The notes under the pieces were generated by a model that saw only the letters and a program-made list of their open reading frames with translations, did no database searches and was not told where the DNA came from. Below, piece by piece: positions 1 through 8,186 of a stretch of 64,000 nucleotides of DNA. Every line of letters begins with the position of its first letter. The first letter of the stretch is position 1. Origin of the DNA: Amyelois transitella (lineage: Eukaryota > Arthropoda > Insecta > Lepidoptera > Pyralidae); NCBI RefSeq assembly GCF_032362555.1, contig NC_083520.1, positions 8,184,001 to 8,248,000 of the forward strand, written 5' to 3'. The position numbers were made by a program, and so were the translations under genes.

Positions 1-746
1 CCCATGTGGCAATAGTACGTCCTGCTGAAAATGAAGAAAGATATTTTAACAGAAAACATTTCCATTCAAGAAATGTATTAATAGTATGTATCCCTTTTAT
101 ATGTTTATTACATAAATTCATAATAAGCTTATTTTAAATTACCACTACATATATTATTTATTTATTTTTAATTTATTTTTGTTACAGATCTGTGACGCTG
201 ACTTAAATATATTAAGTGTAGATGCAGCATTTGGAGGTGCATCACATGATAGTTTTATCTGGAACCAGCATCCAGTAAAAGATCATCTCATACAATTGAT
301 TAATGCTGGTGAATCTGTAACTTTACTTGGTAAATATTTTTTTTTATATTGATGATATAGGTAAATTTACCATACTTTATTATGTACATTTTACTACTAT
401 TTTAGGGGATTCTGGGTATGCACAAAGGGAATATATGATGACGCCGATCATGGATGCTGCTGCAGGTTCTCCAGAGGAGCATTATACTAAAATGCATGTG
501 ACAGCACGCAACACAGCTGAGCTAACTATTGGAGTGCTCAAAAATCGTTGGAGATGTTTGTTGGGGCATAGAGTATTACATTACCACCCTGATAATGTAG
601 TACTCTAAATCATAAATGCTTGCTGCGTGCTCCACAATATGTGTAACCGGGCTCATTTAATAATGGAAGATGAGAACACTGACAACATCAGCATACCGAG
701 ATTTGTTTTAGAATCTGCACAGCAAGAGAGAGGTGGAGCTTCTTAG
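1..746 (+). pseudogene. PIF/Harbinger transposase (HARBI1-like), C-terminal part, broken by a stop codon
   Basis: This is the catalytic C-terminal part of a DDE transposase of the PIF/Harbinger superfamily; the N-terminus lies left of the window. Three exons can be read: 1-83 (ending NRKHFHSRNVLI), 188-329 (ICDADLNILSVDAAFGG then ASHD) and 406-746. All join in phase with GT-AG introns. Family hallmarks seen are the second catalytic Asp in VDAAFGGASHD, GDSGY, the third acidic residue in AELTIGVLKNRWRCL, and ACCVLHNMC. The frame is interrupted by TAA at 606-608, directly after HPDNVVL; the homologous reading resumes at once (IINACCVLHNMC) and runs to TAG at 744-746. The copy is therefore very likely unable to make a full transposase, unless the stop is a sequencing error. 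Its neighbour on the opposite strand is the element's second gene. Confidence 0.85.
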
Positions 747-1364
747 AGCTGCAAATGTAAACCGCAGGTCTAACCTAGTTTAGGCTCCAGTCCACCTCCC
801 AATATAAATTTAATTTTGTATATTGGTATGTTGTAGAAAAATAAATCTTTTTTTTTTTCATTTTTTTTTTAAAGGGGTACAGAAGCTAGAGCAAACCTCG
901 TGCGACAATTGTGGGCAGCCCGTGTGTGTTTGATGTGTTGCAATATCATCTCAGGAGTAAAGGCTGTTGACATACACCGGTTGTGTATGCAGCATGACAG
1001 GACGCATTTCATTTATATTTTATTAATATAATCTACATACATACATACATAAAGTCACGTTTATATTCCTTACGGGGTAGACAGAGCCAATAGTCCCAAA
1101 AATACTGAATGGCCACATTCAGCTGCTCGGCTTAATGATGGAATTGAGATCCAAATAGTGACAGGTTGCTAGCCCATCGCCTAAAAAAAGAATCACAAGC
1201 ATGTCGTTAGTCGCCTTTTACGACATCCATGGGAAAGAAATGGAGTGGTACTATTCTTTTTTGTATCGGTGCCGGGAATATAAAAAAAATATTACAAACT
1301 ATTAAATTATTTAATTAGGTATATTTATTAGACTATACTAAAATATTAAAAAAATAAGCAGTCA
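747..1364. other. Non-coding spacer between the two Harbinger genes, with a SINE-like insertion
   Basis: The stretch between the transposase stop and the stop of the convergent SANT-like gene shows no coding potential. It holds an A/T-rich run near 840-875 and one inserted copy of the abundant (ATGT)n-tailed repeat family at 1034-1278. Confidence 0.5.
1034..1278 (-). repeat. Family J SINE-like repeat, near full length
   Basis: Read on the minus strand, the family J consensus starts GCCGTGTGGTTCCCGGCA, passes through TGGATGTCGTAAAAGGCGAC and GGCTAGCAACCTGTCACT, and ends near GGGATATAGACGTGA followed by an (ATGT)n tail. On the plus strand here the copy begins with the tail complement (TACATACATACATA) and ends at GTGCCGGGAA. 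It sits inside the Harbinger element, so it inserted later than that element. Confidence 0.75.
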
Positions 1365-2960
1365 TTATGTTCGTCTTTCAGATAGCTTCTCGCCCACGTC
1401 TCTTATTGCTGCAGCAACATCCGACAAAGCAGCCGCGACCCGTGCGCCCGAGTCGGAGACCGCAGCAGCCAGCTGAGCCAAGGCCTTCGCATGCAGCATC
1501 TCCGCTTTGACGCGCCTCGAATCGATCTCTTCAAATCGCCGAACTTGTGAGCCCACAAAAGAAACTCGCCGTTTCTGGCGATTTTGTTGAGCCTGTCGTG
1601 GCGCGCGGCGACTTCCTAAAGAATAATATAGATAATAATAATAAAGAAATTAGTCCAACTTTACTCATTTGGAGGTCTCATTTTAATACAAACAACATCA
1701 TCCATAAGGTCGCAGGTGAAGCCGCGGGGCAACATCTAGTTTTAAAATAAATAAAAATATAATGCCTACCTGAAGGAGGCGCAGTATTTGTTTCGCCTGG
1801 CTGCTCCACCTGAAGCTCTGCTTCCATTGGAAAATTTTGTTCCAGAGCTTCAGGTACCACAGCGGCAGAGGTGGAAGGCAGCTGCAGAATGGGTGAAGCT
1901 GCGGCAGAGGTGGAAGGCAGCTGCAGAATGGGTGAAGCTGCGGCAGAGGTGGAAGGCAGCTGCAGAATGGGTGAAGCTGCGGCAGAGGTGGAAGGCAGCT
2001 GCAGAATGGGTGAAGCTGCGGCAGAGGTGGAAGGCAGCTGCAGAATGGGTACAGCTGCATCATTGGTGGATGGCAAGATGGAGGGGCTAGGCTGTAAAAC
2101 GAACAAAAAAATTAAAGTTATTATAAAATCACTTAACTGAATTATATCGATGAATGTCACTTCTTATTATTATTCAATGTTATTTTTTAGTTCAGAGTTC
2201 AATTTTGTTAATATTATTTTACTGATCATAGACTTAATTCATGTAATTTTAACTGTACACTATTATTTCATTAAGCGTGTTAGAATAATCTATAGCCAAT
2301 ATACTTAATATAATGTTTGTAAGTTAATTGACGTCGTTGTAGAAAATGCAGCAGTGAAGTTTGTTGCGCCGCTTCTTCTTCACTTGCGCTTTGGAGGCGG
2401 TAGTAAACTTAGTTTTAAGTAAATTACTGACGTCAATTCTTGGTTTCTGAATAAACAATTTTTTTTTTAACTTTTTATATTATTTTACTTACATTACTTT
2501 GGGGAAAGGGGTCTTGTGCTATTCCCCTTGTGCCCGTGGCAAATGAGTCCCCACCCATGACTGCCACTAGGCGCTGTTTCAACAAAGATAGCTCCGGCAC
2601 CACATCTACGCCACCTCCGGTGCGTCTCATGGCCTGAGCCCTTTGTTGGCAGATCTTTTTAAGAACCGACTTTTTTTCAGCCCAATACTGAAATGCATGA
2701 AAAGGAAATCATTATGATTTAGTATATAATGCATGAACTAATATAATAAATCTGATTTAATGCTGGCTTACCTTAGCCCAACCCTGCCCATCTTTTATTA
2801 TCCCACCCAAGGCGTTAGTGGACTCAGCGAACTCCTGCCACTTTTTGCGGGTTTCTTGTTTGGCCTGCTGCGTACGCAGAAGGCCTCGCGCGATTCCTGG
2901 ATTTCGCTCCAGGAACTCCACTAACGCCGCCATTTGTTTCTGTGTGGGTCTGTTTGCCAT
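1365..2960 (-). CDS. Harbinger-associated Myb/SANT-like DNA-binding protein, four exons, intact
   Basis: Exons on the minus strand: 2772-2960, 2493-2687, 1770-2091 and 1365-1615, joined by GT-AG introns of phases 0, 0 and 1, giving 318 residues with no internal stop. The start chosen is MANRPTQKQ at 2960; an upstream in-frame ATG at 2984 would add eight residues. Residues 1 to about 90 look like the helical Myb/SANT-like (MADF/regulatory-protein-zeste type) module common in the second gene of Harbinger elements: LVEFLERNP, then RKKWQEFAE...GWAKYWAEKKS. The middle (exon 3) is a low-complexity region of about five 13-residue repeats (PILQLPSTSAAAS). The C-terminus is Ala-rich, predicted helical (LAQLAAAVSDSGARVAAALSD). 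In characterised Harbinger systems this partner binds DNA and helps bring the transposase to the nucleus and the element ends. That role is inferred here. Confidence 0.72.
1864..2058. repeat. Five tandem copies of a 39-bp in-frame minisatellite
   Basis: Copies start at 1864, 1903, 1942, 1981 and 2020. The first four are essentially identical and the fifth differs near its end (GGTACAGC for GGTGAAGC). A decayed sixth unit follows. The period is 39 bp, 13 codons, so copy number can change without breaking the SANT-like reading frame on the minus strand, where each unit encodes PILQLPSTSAAAS. Confidence 0.95.
2336..2450 (+). repeat. Dispersed repeat family D copy (intron of SANT-like gene)
   Basis: Contains the recurring block GCAGTGAAGTTTGTTGCGCC, CGCTTCTTCTTCAC, GCGCTTTGGAGGCGGTAGTA and ACGTCAATTCTTGGTTTC. 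Related blocks recur at about 31738-31775, 43962-44065 (inverted) and 44335-44452. It has no coding capacity that I can see. Confidence 0.6.
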
Positions 2961-3207
2961 TTCTGTAATAGTATGATACAGCATTACTAACGTTTTTTTG
3001 CTTGAAGATAGATCACTTGTGTACTAGTGACAATCGTTTTATAATAATACTTTAATAAGTGAAAAAATTACTTACCTTATGAGCGCCAAACTAAAAATTT
3101 TAAACCACAGTTTTAGATTGTTGGTGAACGTTTCATATAGAGGCACAGGAAAATACTCATACAGCCAAATACGCCGTTTGAAACATTCAATTTGATTATT
3201 TTTTGCC

Positions 3208-3256
3208 TAAAAGTTATTTATTAGTAAGATTAGTTCTTACTAATAAATAACTTTTA
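3208..3256. repeat. Perfect inverted repeat, 21-bp arms, 7-nt loop
   Basis: Arms 3208-3228 and 3236-3256 are exact reverse complements; the loop is ATTAGTT. It is A/T-rich. It could be a mutational palindrome or a stem of a decayed element; nothing coding overlaps. Confidence 0.9.
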
Positions 3257-3636
3257 CTTGTTAATAAAAATAACAATTAAAATGAATTATTTTCTTGAAA
3301 ATTACTTAAATTTAATATTGTTTATCAAAGTTTTCATTCATTCATTCATTCTATTTCTGTCGTAGACAGGGTGATGTATGTCACTGTCATATTGACGTTT
3401 AGTGGAATCGCCAAGGAAAACACAATCATGACACAATCGCAATACCAACTCAATCTCAAGATTAATGATTTCAAGAGAATTTTAGATGTTAGATTGCGAC
3501 AGAATTGTGATTGAGATTAAGTTCGAGAGTAAGCCTGCAGGTTGCTAGCCAATCGCCTAAAAAAATGAATCTAAATACCGCGTATACTGTTATAGTCAAT
3601 CTTCTTTTTTTTAAAATACTTAACCAAGGCTTGCTT

Positions 3637-3853
3637 GCCGTGTGGTATCCGGCAGTTTTGAAAAAAACCACTCCATCTTTTCCATGGATGTCGTAAAGGC
3701 GACAACGGTATAGGCTTCTAAAATTGTGATTCCTCTTGTAGGCGGTAGGATGGGCTAGCATCCCGAGTTCACGGCATTTCAGTCTTTTCAAGAATATTAG
3801 CTCCATCCCACAAGGGATAAAGACGTGACTATATTTATGTATACATGTATGTA
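3637..3853 (+). repeat. Family J SINE-like repeat
   Basis: Starts GCCGTGTGGTATCCGGCA, contains CCATGGATGTCGTAAAGGCG and CAGTCTTTTCAAG, ends GGGATAAAGACGTGACTA then a degenerate ATGT tail. A segment in the middle is missing relative to fuller copies. Confidence 0.75.
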
Positions 3854-3858
3854 ATCAA

Positions 3859-3994
3859 CATACATAAATACATATAGTCACGTCTATATCCCTTACGGGG
3901 TGGACAGAGCCAATAGTCCCGAAAAGATTGAATGGCCACGTTCAGCTACTCGGCTTAATAATGGAATTGAGATCCAAATAGTGACAGGTTGCTA
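3859..3994 (-). repeat. Family J repeat, 3' half only
   Basis: Begins with the complement of the (ATGT)n tail and stops at the GACAGGTTGCT block, so it lacks the 5' half, as expected for 5'-truncated retrocopies. It lies back to back with the opposite-strand copy at 3637-3853. Confidence 0.7.
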
Positions 3995-4027
3995 TGTAAT
4001 ATGTATGTAATCAAGTCTCTAACATAC

Positions 4028-7000
4028 CAACATAGACATCAGGTTCTATCTCAATTTTAACTTCAATCTTCAAAGCCGGTTTCTCCACGAAGACCAACTG
4101 CTGGCCATCCGATGAATCACAACATTCCGCTGGCCTGATGGTCAATGGCAAGCCCAGGTTATGTGATGGGAGGTCAATTAGGTCCACCAATTTTGTGGAC
4201 ACCTGTGAAATGCAATAATCTATACATACATATAATCACTTTTATATCCCTTGTGGGGTAGACAGAGCCAACAATCTGGAAAACACTGACAGGCCACGCT
4301 CAGCTGTTTGGCTTGATGATAGAAATGAGATTCAAATAGTGACAGGTTGCTAGCCCATCGCCTAAAAAGGAATCCCAAGTTTGTAAGCCTATCCCTTAGT
4401 CGCCTTTTACGACATCCATGGGAAAGAGATGGAGTGGTCCTATTTTTTTTTTTGTATTGGTGCTGGGAACCACACGGTAACTTTTTAAATCCTAGGATTT
4501 AAAAGTCGTAGGTTCAAAATCTATATTTACTGCTTGAGATTTGAGAGAAAATAATTTGATTTGATTTGATTTGAAGTATTTACCTTAGAATATTTGTCTA
4601 TTAGAGCTGTTAATATAGTCTCCGTTTTTTTGGACCTCATCATCAATTTGCGACACTTGTTGAGCTGAGAACAGCAAATGTAACACGCTGACAAGGACCT
4701 ATTATTAGTAGAGGTAAGCTGAAACATAGAAATTTATATTTTAGGAAAAATCAAGACATATTTGCTGCAAACTTAATAAGCTATGTAGTTAGTCAAAGAT
4801 TTCTCTCATGGAGTTCGAGAAATTCTCTTTGTAATTATAAATAAATAAATAATAAATATAATCTCAATTCCATCTAAACCCAAACAGCTGAACATAGCCT
4901 TCAGTCTTTTCAAGACTATTAACTCTGTCTACCTCGCAAGCAATGTAGATGTGATTATATGTATGTAATAAATAAATATATATGGGACACATAACACAGA
5001 TTGAGTTCGCCTCGAAGTAAGTTCATGACTTGTGTTAAAAGATACTAACTCAACGACAGTATATTTTATAATAATTACTTAATATAGATAAACATTCTAA
5101 GCCCAGGACAATCAGAGAGAGTTAATTTCTCATCATGCCGAATCCGGGACCTCCGGTGTCACAGACAAGCGCACTACCGCTGCGCCACACAGGCCGACAT
5201 AATATGTAGTACCGAGATAAGCACTTTTAAAAAGTTACATTGGTGAAATTGTGGTGGTATTGTTTAATATAGTAATATTAAATCAGATTTTTACATCTAT
5301 ATGGTTATTTTTTTTTTAACTTCTCACATAACCACAGCAAATTTTTTAATTCCAGTTTTTTACTGTCAATATGAAATAGGGACTCTGGAATGAAGAAGTA
5401 GGAAGTACTTACAAAGGTTTTGGTAATGTTTTCATATATTAATTGGAGAGGGGTTCCAGCTATGTTGTATGTACGCATGTCCACTGCTGAACATATCATA
5501 CATTCTGCCAATGATTGTGATTGCTCTTCTGTAAACACATATATATATATAAATGGAGTTACTATGATAAGTATTTTAATAAGTACTAGCGTTTGCACGG
5601 AGCGTGACGCCTGTTGGAAATTCCAGAAAAAAAAAAGTTGCCTTTCTCACTCTGGACTATCAATTCTATATCTGTGTGAAAATAAGTCCAGTACTTTTTG
5701 AGTATATCTGCTGCAAACATACAAAAAAAAATCTTTCCTCCTTATTATTGTGTGGACTAGCTGTTGCCCGCGACTTCGTTCGCCGACATAAAAGCTGGCC
5801 CCCTGTTTATACAGGGGGTCAGCTTTTATGTCGGCCCCCTTAGAGGGATGGAGGGAAAATCATACCTACCAGTTTTTAAATTGGACCAAGCCTGACTGCA
5901 TCTGAGTAAACCATATTCAAAACAAAGAAAAAGTTTTCGATGGATGTGTGTAAAAACATAGAGACAAAACAGAAATTCTTAAATCACTTTTCAGCTTCTG
6001 TTGGTCTTATATAGATTATTCTTAGCGATTTTTTGGCAACAACTTTCAAGTACAGATGCGGTCAGTTACTATTTTATTATTTGTACAGTACATGTATTTT
6101 TGCTTTATATTTGTGAATTAGTATACATATAATAGATCGAAGATTAAGATAATACAAGTTATGTGCTGTTTTATACCTTTAACTTCAGGTTTTGGCAGAT
6201 ATTCATGTTCAAACACATCCTTAACCAATATTGGGATATTAAATGTTGATGTGTCAAAATACTTCACTGGAGTTGTCTTCAGAGCTGGCCTCAAGTTATT
6301 GGCTCTGTGACCACATGTTTCTTCCTTTTTCATAGTCACCTAAAAATTGATTTCACGCATGATTTAAAAGCCTAATTCCTCTCCATAAACACTTCATTCA
6401 TAGCTTTCTTCATTTGTTTTATAAAAAAAATTAACTTTTAATTTTTATCACTGATATGAGCGCCACTGTTTTAATCACACTGTGTGAGAAACTATGGCTG
6501 TCCCGTTTTATCAGATCATAATAAAAGCGGAACAGCGATAGGTAGTTATATGCGCGATAAACGGCGTTGTGCGTGCCATGCTATGGTAGTTGGTAATAAT
6601 GTGTCTACAGTCTCAGTTTGCAAGACAGAAGTAAACATGAATGTTTTACCTCATTTGACTGGCCCATTGTGTGCAACAGTAAATTTTCTGATTGACTGAC
6701 TAACAGCATAAGTTTCTGGCATTTCTGTAGTTGAGCATGACAGATGTAACAGACTACTACAGGTCTGTTATTGCCATTAACAAGCTGAAAATATACAAAA
6801 TCAAATTTAGCATAAATTCTGTTATATATTATGATATAATGTTATAAAGAAAACGCTATTTATTTTAAAAATAAATTATTTCATTGTGAAATGCCTAAAC
6901 ACAGGTAAGAAATCACTGAATACAAACTTTATATTGCCTACAAATAGTCATTATTTAATTTTGATAGATATGTATTAAAAATGTGAGTTTTGGTGTCTAA

Positions 7001-7228
7001 AATAGACCTAACTATATATAAATACATCTTCAGAAAAGCCGTGCCCCCTTTCCGGAGAGGATATCATTTATGTATGAACTTATGATAGGTTCTTACAGGA
7101 GTCCTTGTGATTTTCTCGTACACTGCCTGCATACGGGTATTAGCGATAGAGAAAAGCAACACATCCGAAGCCAAACACATTCTACACAGGTCCAATTGCG
7201 ATTTAACATTTTTTTCATGTTCAGACAT
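4028..7228 (-). CDS. ZAD-type transcription factor with two ZAD modules, 5' part (gene continues left of window or is truncated)
   Basis: Six exons read on the minus strand: 7097-7228, 6650-6784, 6177-6339, 5413-5528, 4584-4718 and 4028-4202. Intron phases are 0, 0, 1, 0, 0, and the last donor is phase 1. All junctions keep one open frame of at least 285 residues from MSEHEKNVK. ZAD is the insect zinc-finger-associated dimerisation domain with a CxxC...CxxC zinc site. Module 1 has CRMC (residues 15-18) and CYIC (56-59); module 2 has CMIC (153-156) and CYIC (194-197). Both are coded by a first exon ending near ITxT, a 135-nt second exon, and an acidic linker exon ending in phase 1. That is the same exon plan as the single ZAD of the gene at 11553-14573. 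No C2H2 fingers are found downstream in the window, so the DNA-binding half is either beyond the left edge (with the Harbinger element in an intron) or lost. The alternative is two adjacent genes, the second without a visible start. Confidence 0.7.
4222..4477 (-). repeat. Family J SINE-like repeat, near full length
   Basis: Plus strand reads tail complement, CACTTTTATATCCCTTGTGG, TTTTACGACATCCATGGG, ending GGAACCACACGG. It begins 20 bp from the 4202 exon edge, in the intron of the double-ZAD gene. Confidence 0.75.
4556..4574. repeat. Short TTTGA tandem run
   Basis: TTTGATTTGATTTGATTTGA lies ten bases into the intron after the second module's 135-nt exon. The same pentamer run forms a retrotransposon-like tail at 35558-35576, so this may be the relic of a similar insertion. 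Confidence 0.6.
4862..4968 (+). repeat. Family J repeat, 3' fragment
   Basis: Reads AATCTCAATTCCATC, CAGTCTTTTCAAGACTATTA, then GATGTGATTATATGTATGTA. Only the 3' 100 bp remain. Confidence 0.65.
4984..5198 (-). repeat. tRNA-derived SINE (family T)
   Basis: On the minus strand the head reads GGCCTGTGTGGCGCAGCGGT with an A-box-like TGGCGCAGCGG, and about 35 nt further a B-box-like GGTCCCGGATTCGG. This is a tRNA-like internal Pol III promoter. The body continues to an end near GAACTCAATCTGTG. The related body block CGAACTTACTTCGAGGC is seen again near 49093-49112. It is not a functional tRNA gene: the stems do not close. Confidence 0.65.
5757..5840 (-). mobile_element. Helitron-like (Lep1-type) 3' end fragment with palindrome
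   Basis: ACTAGCTGTTGCCCGCGACT is the reverse complement of the lepidopteran Helitron 3' end (GTCGCGGGC...CAGCTAGT). It runs into a palindrome at 5782-5835. No Helitron body of recognisable length follows. Confidence 0.5.
5782..5835. repeat. Near-perfect hairpin, 25-bp arms, 4-nt loop
   Basis: Left arm 5782-5806 and right arm 5811-5835 match at 24 of 25 positions; the loop is TTAT. The arms are GC-rich in the centre (GGCCCCCTGT). The nearly intact pairing implies a recent origin or constraint. It lies in the intron between the two ZAD modules. Confidence 0.9.
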
Positions 7229-8027
7229 TTTCAATGCACAGAAACCTTAACTAAGCAATAAAACAATAATGAATATTGTACAAAGTTCCCTAGACTGAAA
7301 GGAAACATTATTTCGTAGATTATTGCCCGCTTGGCATTTTCATTAGATTTTTTAAATTTTATTTTACGAAAAGTTTTTTGGAGCGAATTTTACAATTCTG
7401 TCATTGATTTTAGTTTACACAACAGATGACAAGCATTGATAAAATGACATTGACGTAAACCAAGCAAATTGATTTTGACATTTGAACTTTTTTTTAAAGT
7501 TATTTCGAGCGAAGAACTGCACAGGACAGCCAACAAAGGTTTATGGCTCGATTGCATTTCGCTATGGTTTTCCTGAAGTTGCCATGGTCAGACAGAAGTT
7601 TTTTTTCTAATCATGAAGGGTAATTAACGGGAGATAGCTTCTAAAGGCTTGAAAAAAGTCCCATAGGCCCTTATTCTTTAGCCAAGACATTCACATTATC
7701 CAGCCTTGAGTAAATGTCCGTTCGGTTCCTTGAGTACATTTTGTTGAATGCCAATTCCCTGCTTCCCCGAATGGCTATTTTCCAAAAAGCTCACGTGTAA
7801 TGAAAAAACCTTCGAGTGAGTTCATTTATTTTTCATAAAAAAATAGCTGTCTAAGTGCGAGTCAGACTGGCGCATGAAGTAAGCATCCATAATCACATTT
7901 AGAAATCCCAAAAACGTTTTAATTTATAAAACGCAAATTAAATCTCATCCAACTAGATAGTTTTAACTTTTCCCATCCATCCTATTTATTGAAGAACAGG
8001 TTTAAGTTCAGCAGAAGTAGTAGATAG
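7229..8027. other. Upstream region of the double-ZAD gene
   Basis: No gene is seen. This should contain the promoter of the minus-strand ZAD gene starting at 7228. I see no clear TATA box or initiator worth calling. The sequence is mostly unique-looking AT-rich DNA. Confidence 0.4.
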
Positions 8028-8179
8028 ATACATACATACATAAAATCACGCCTCTTTCCCGGAGGGGTAGGCAGAGACTACCTCTTTCCACTTGCCACGA
8101 TCTCTGCATACTTCTTTCGCTTCGTCCACATTCATAACTCTCTTCATACAAGCTCGGCGGTTTCGGGTACTTTTGACCT
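8028..8179 (-). repeat. Family K (LINE 3' end) copy, truncated by a transposon
   Basis: Plus strand reads ACATACATACATAAAATCAC, CTCTTTCCCGGAGGGGTAGG, ACTTGCCACGATCTCTGCAT, ending TTTCGGGTACTTTTGACCT. That is the complement of the family K peptide region (GQVKSTRNRRACMKR...DRGKWKEVV). It stops immediately before the TA-rich junction of the transposon at 8187-11112. Confidence 0.7.
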
Positions 8180-8186
8180 ATATATA

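Larger units (their letters stand above)
2961..4027. other. Non-coding region: probable Harbinger right flank, hairpin and repeats
   Basis: No gene is seen. I could not define the terminal inverted repeat or target duplication of the Harbinger element because its left end is outside the window. The stretch holds a 21-bp-arm hairpin (3208-3256), a CATT microsatellite (about 3334-3351) and two oppositely oriented family J copies (3637-3853 and 3859-3994). Confidence 0.5.

Noticed and set aside
1678-2160. Several overlapping ORFs on both strands through the 39-bp minisatellite
   Set aside because: They are frame shadows of the tandem repeat. Only the minus-strand frame that splices in phase to the SANT-like exons is supported.
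5108-5198. tRNA gene on the minus strand
   Set aside because: A-box and B-box are present but the acceptor and anticodon stems do not pair and a SINE body follows.
5782-5835. Rho-independent terminator
   Set aside because: This is eukaryotic DNA, the hairpin is inside an intron, and no U-tract logic applies.
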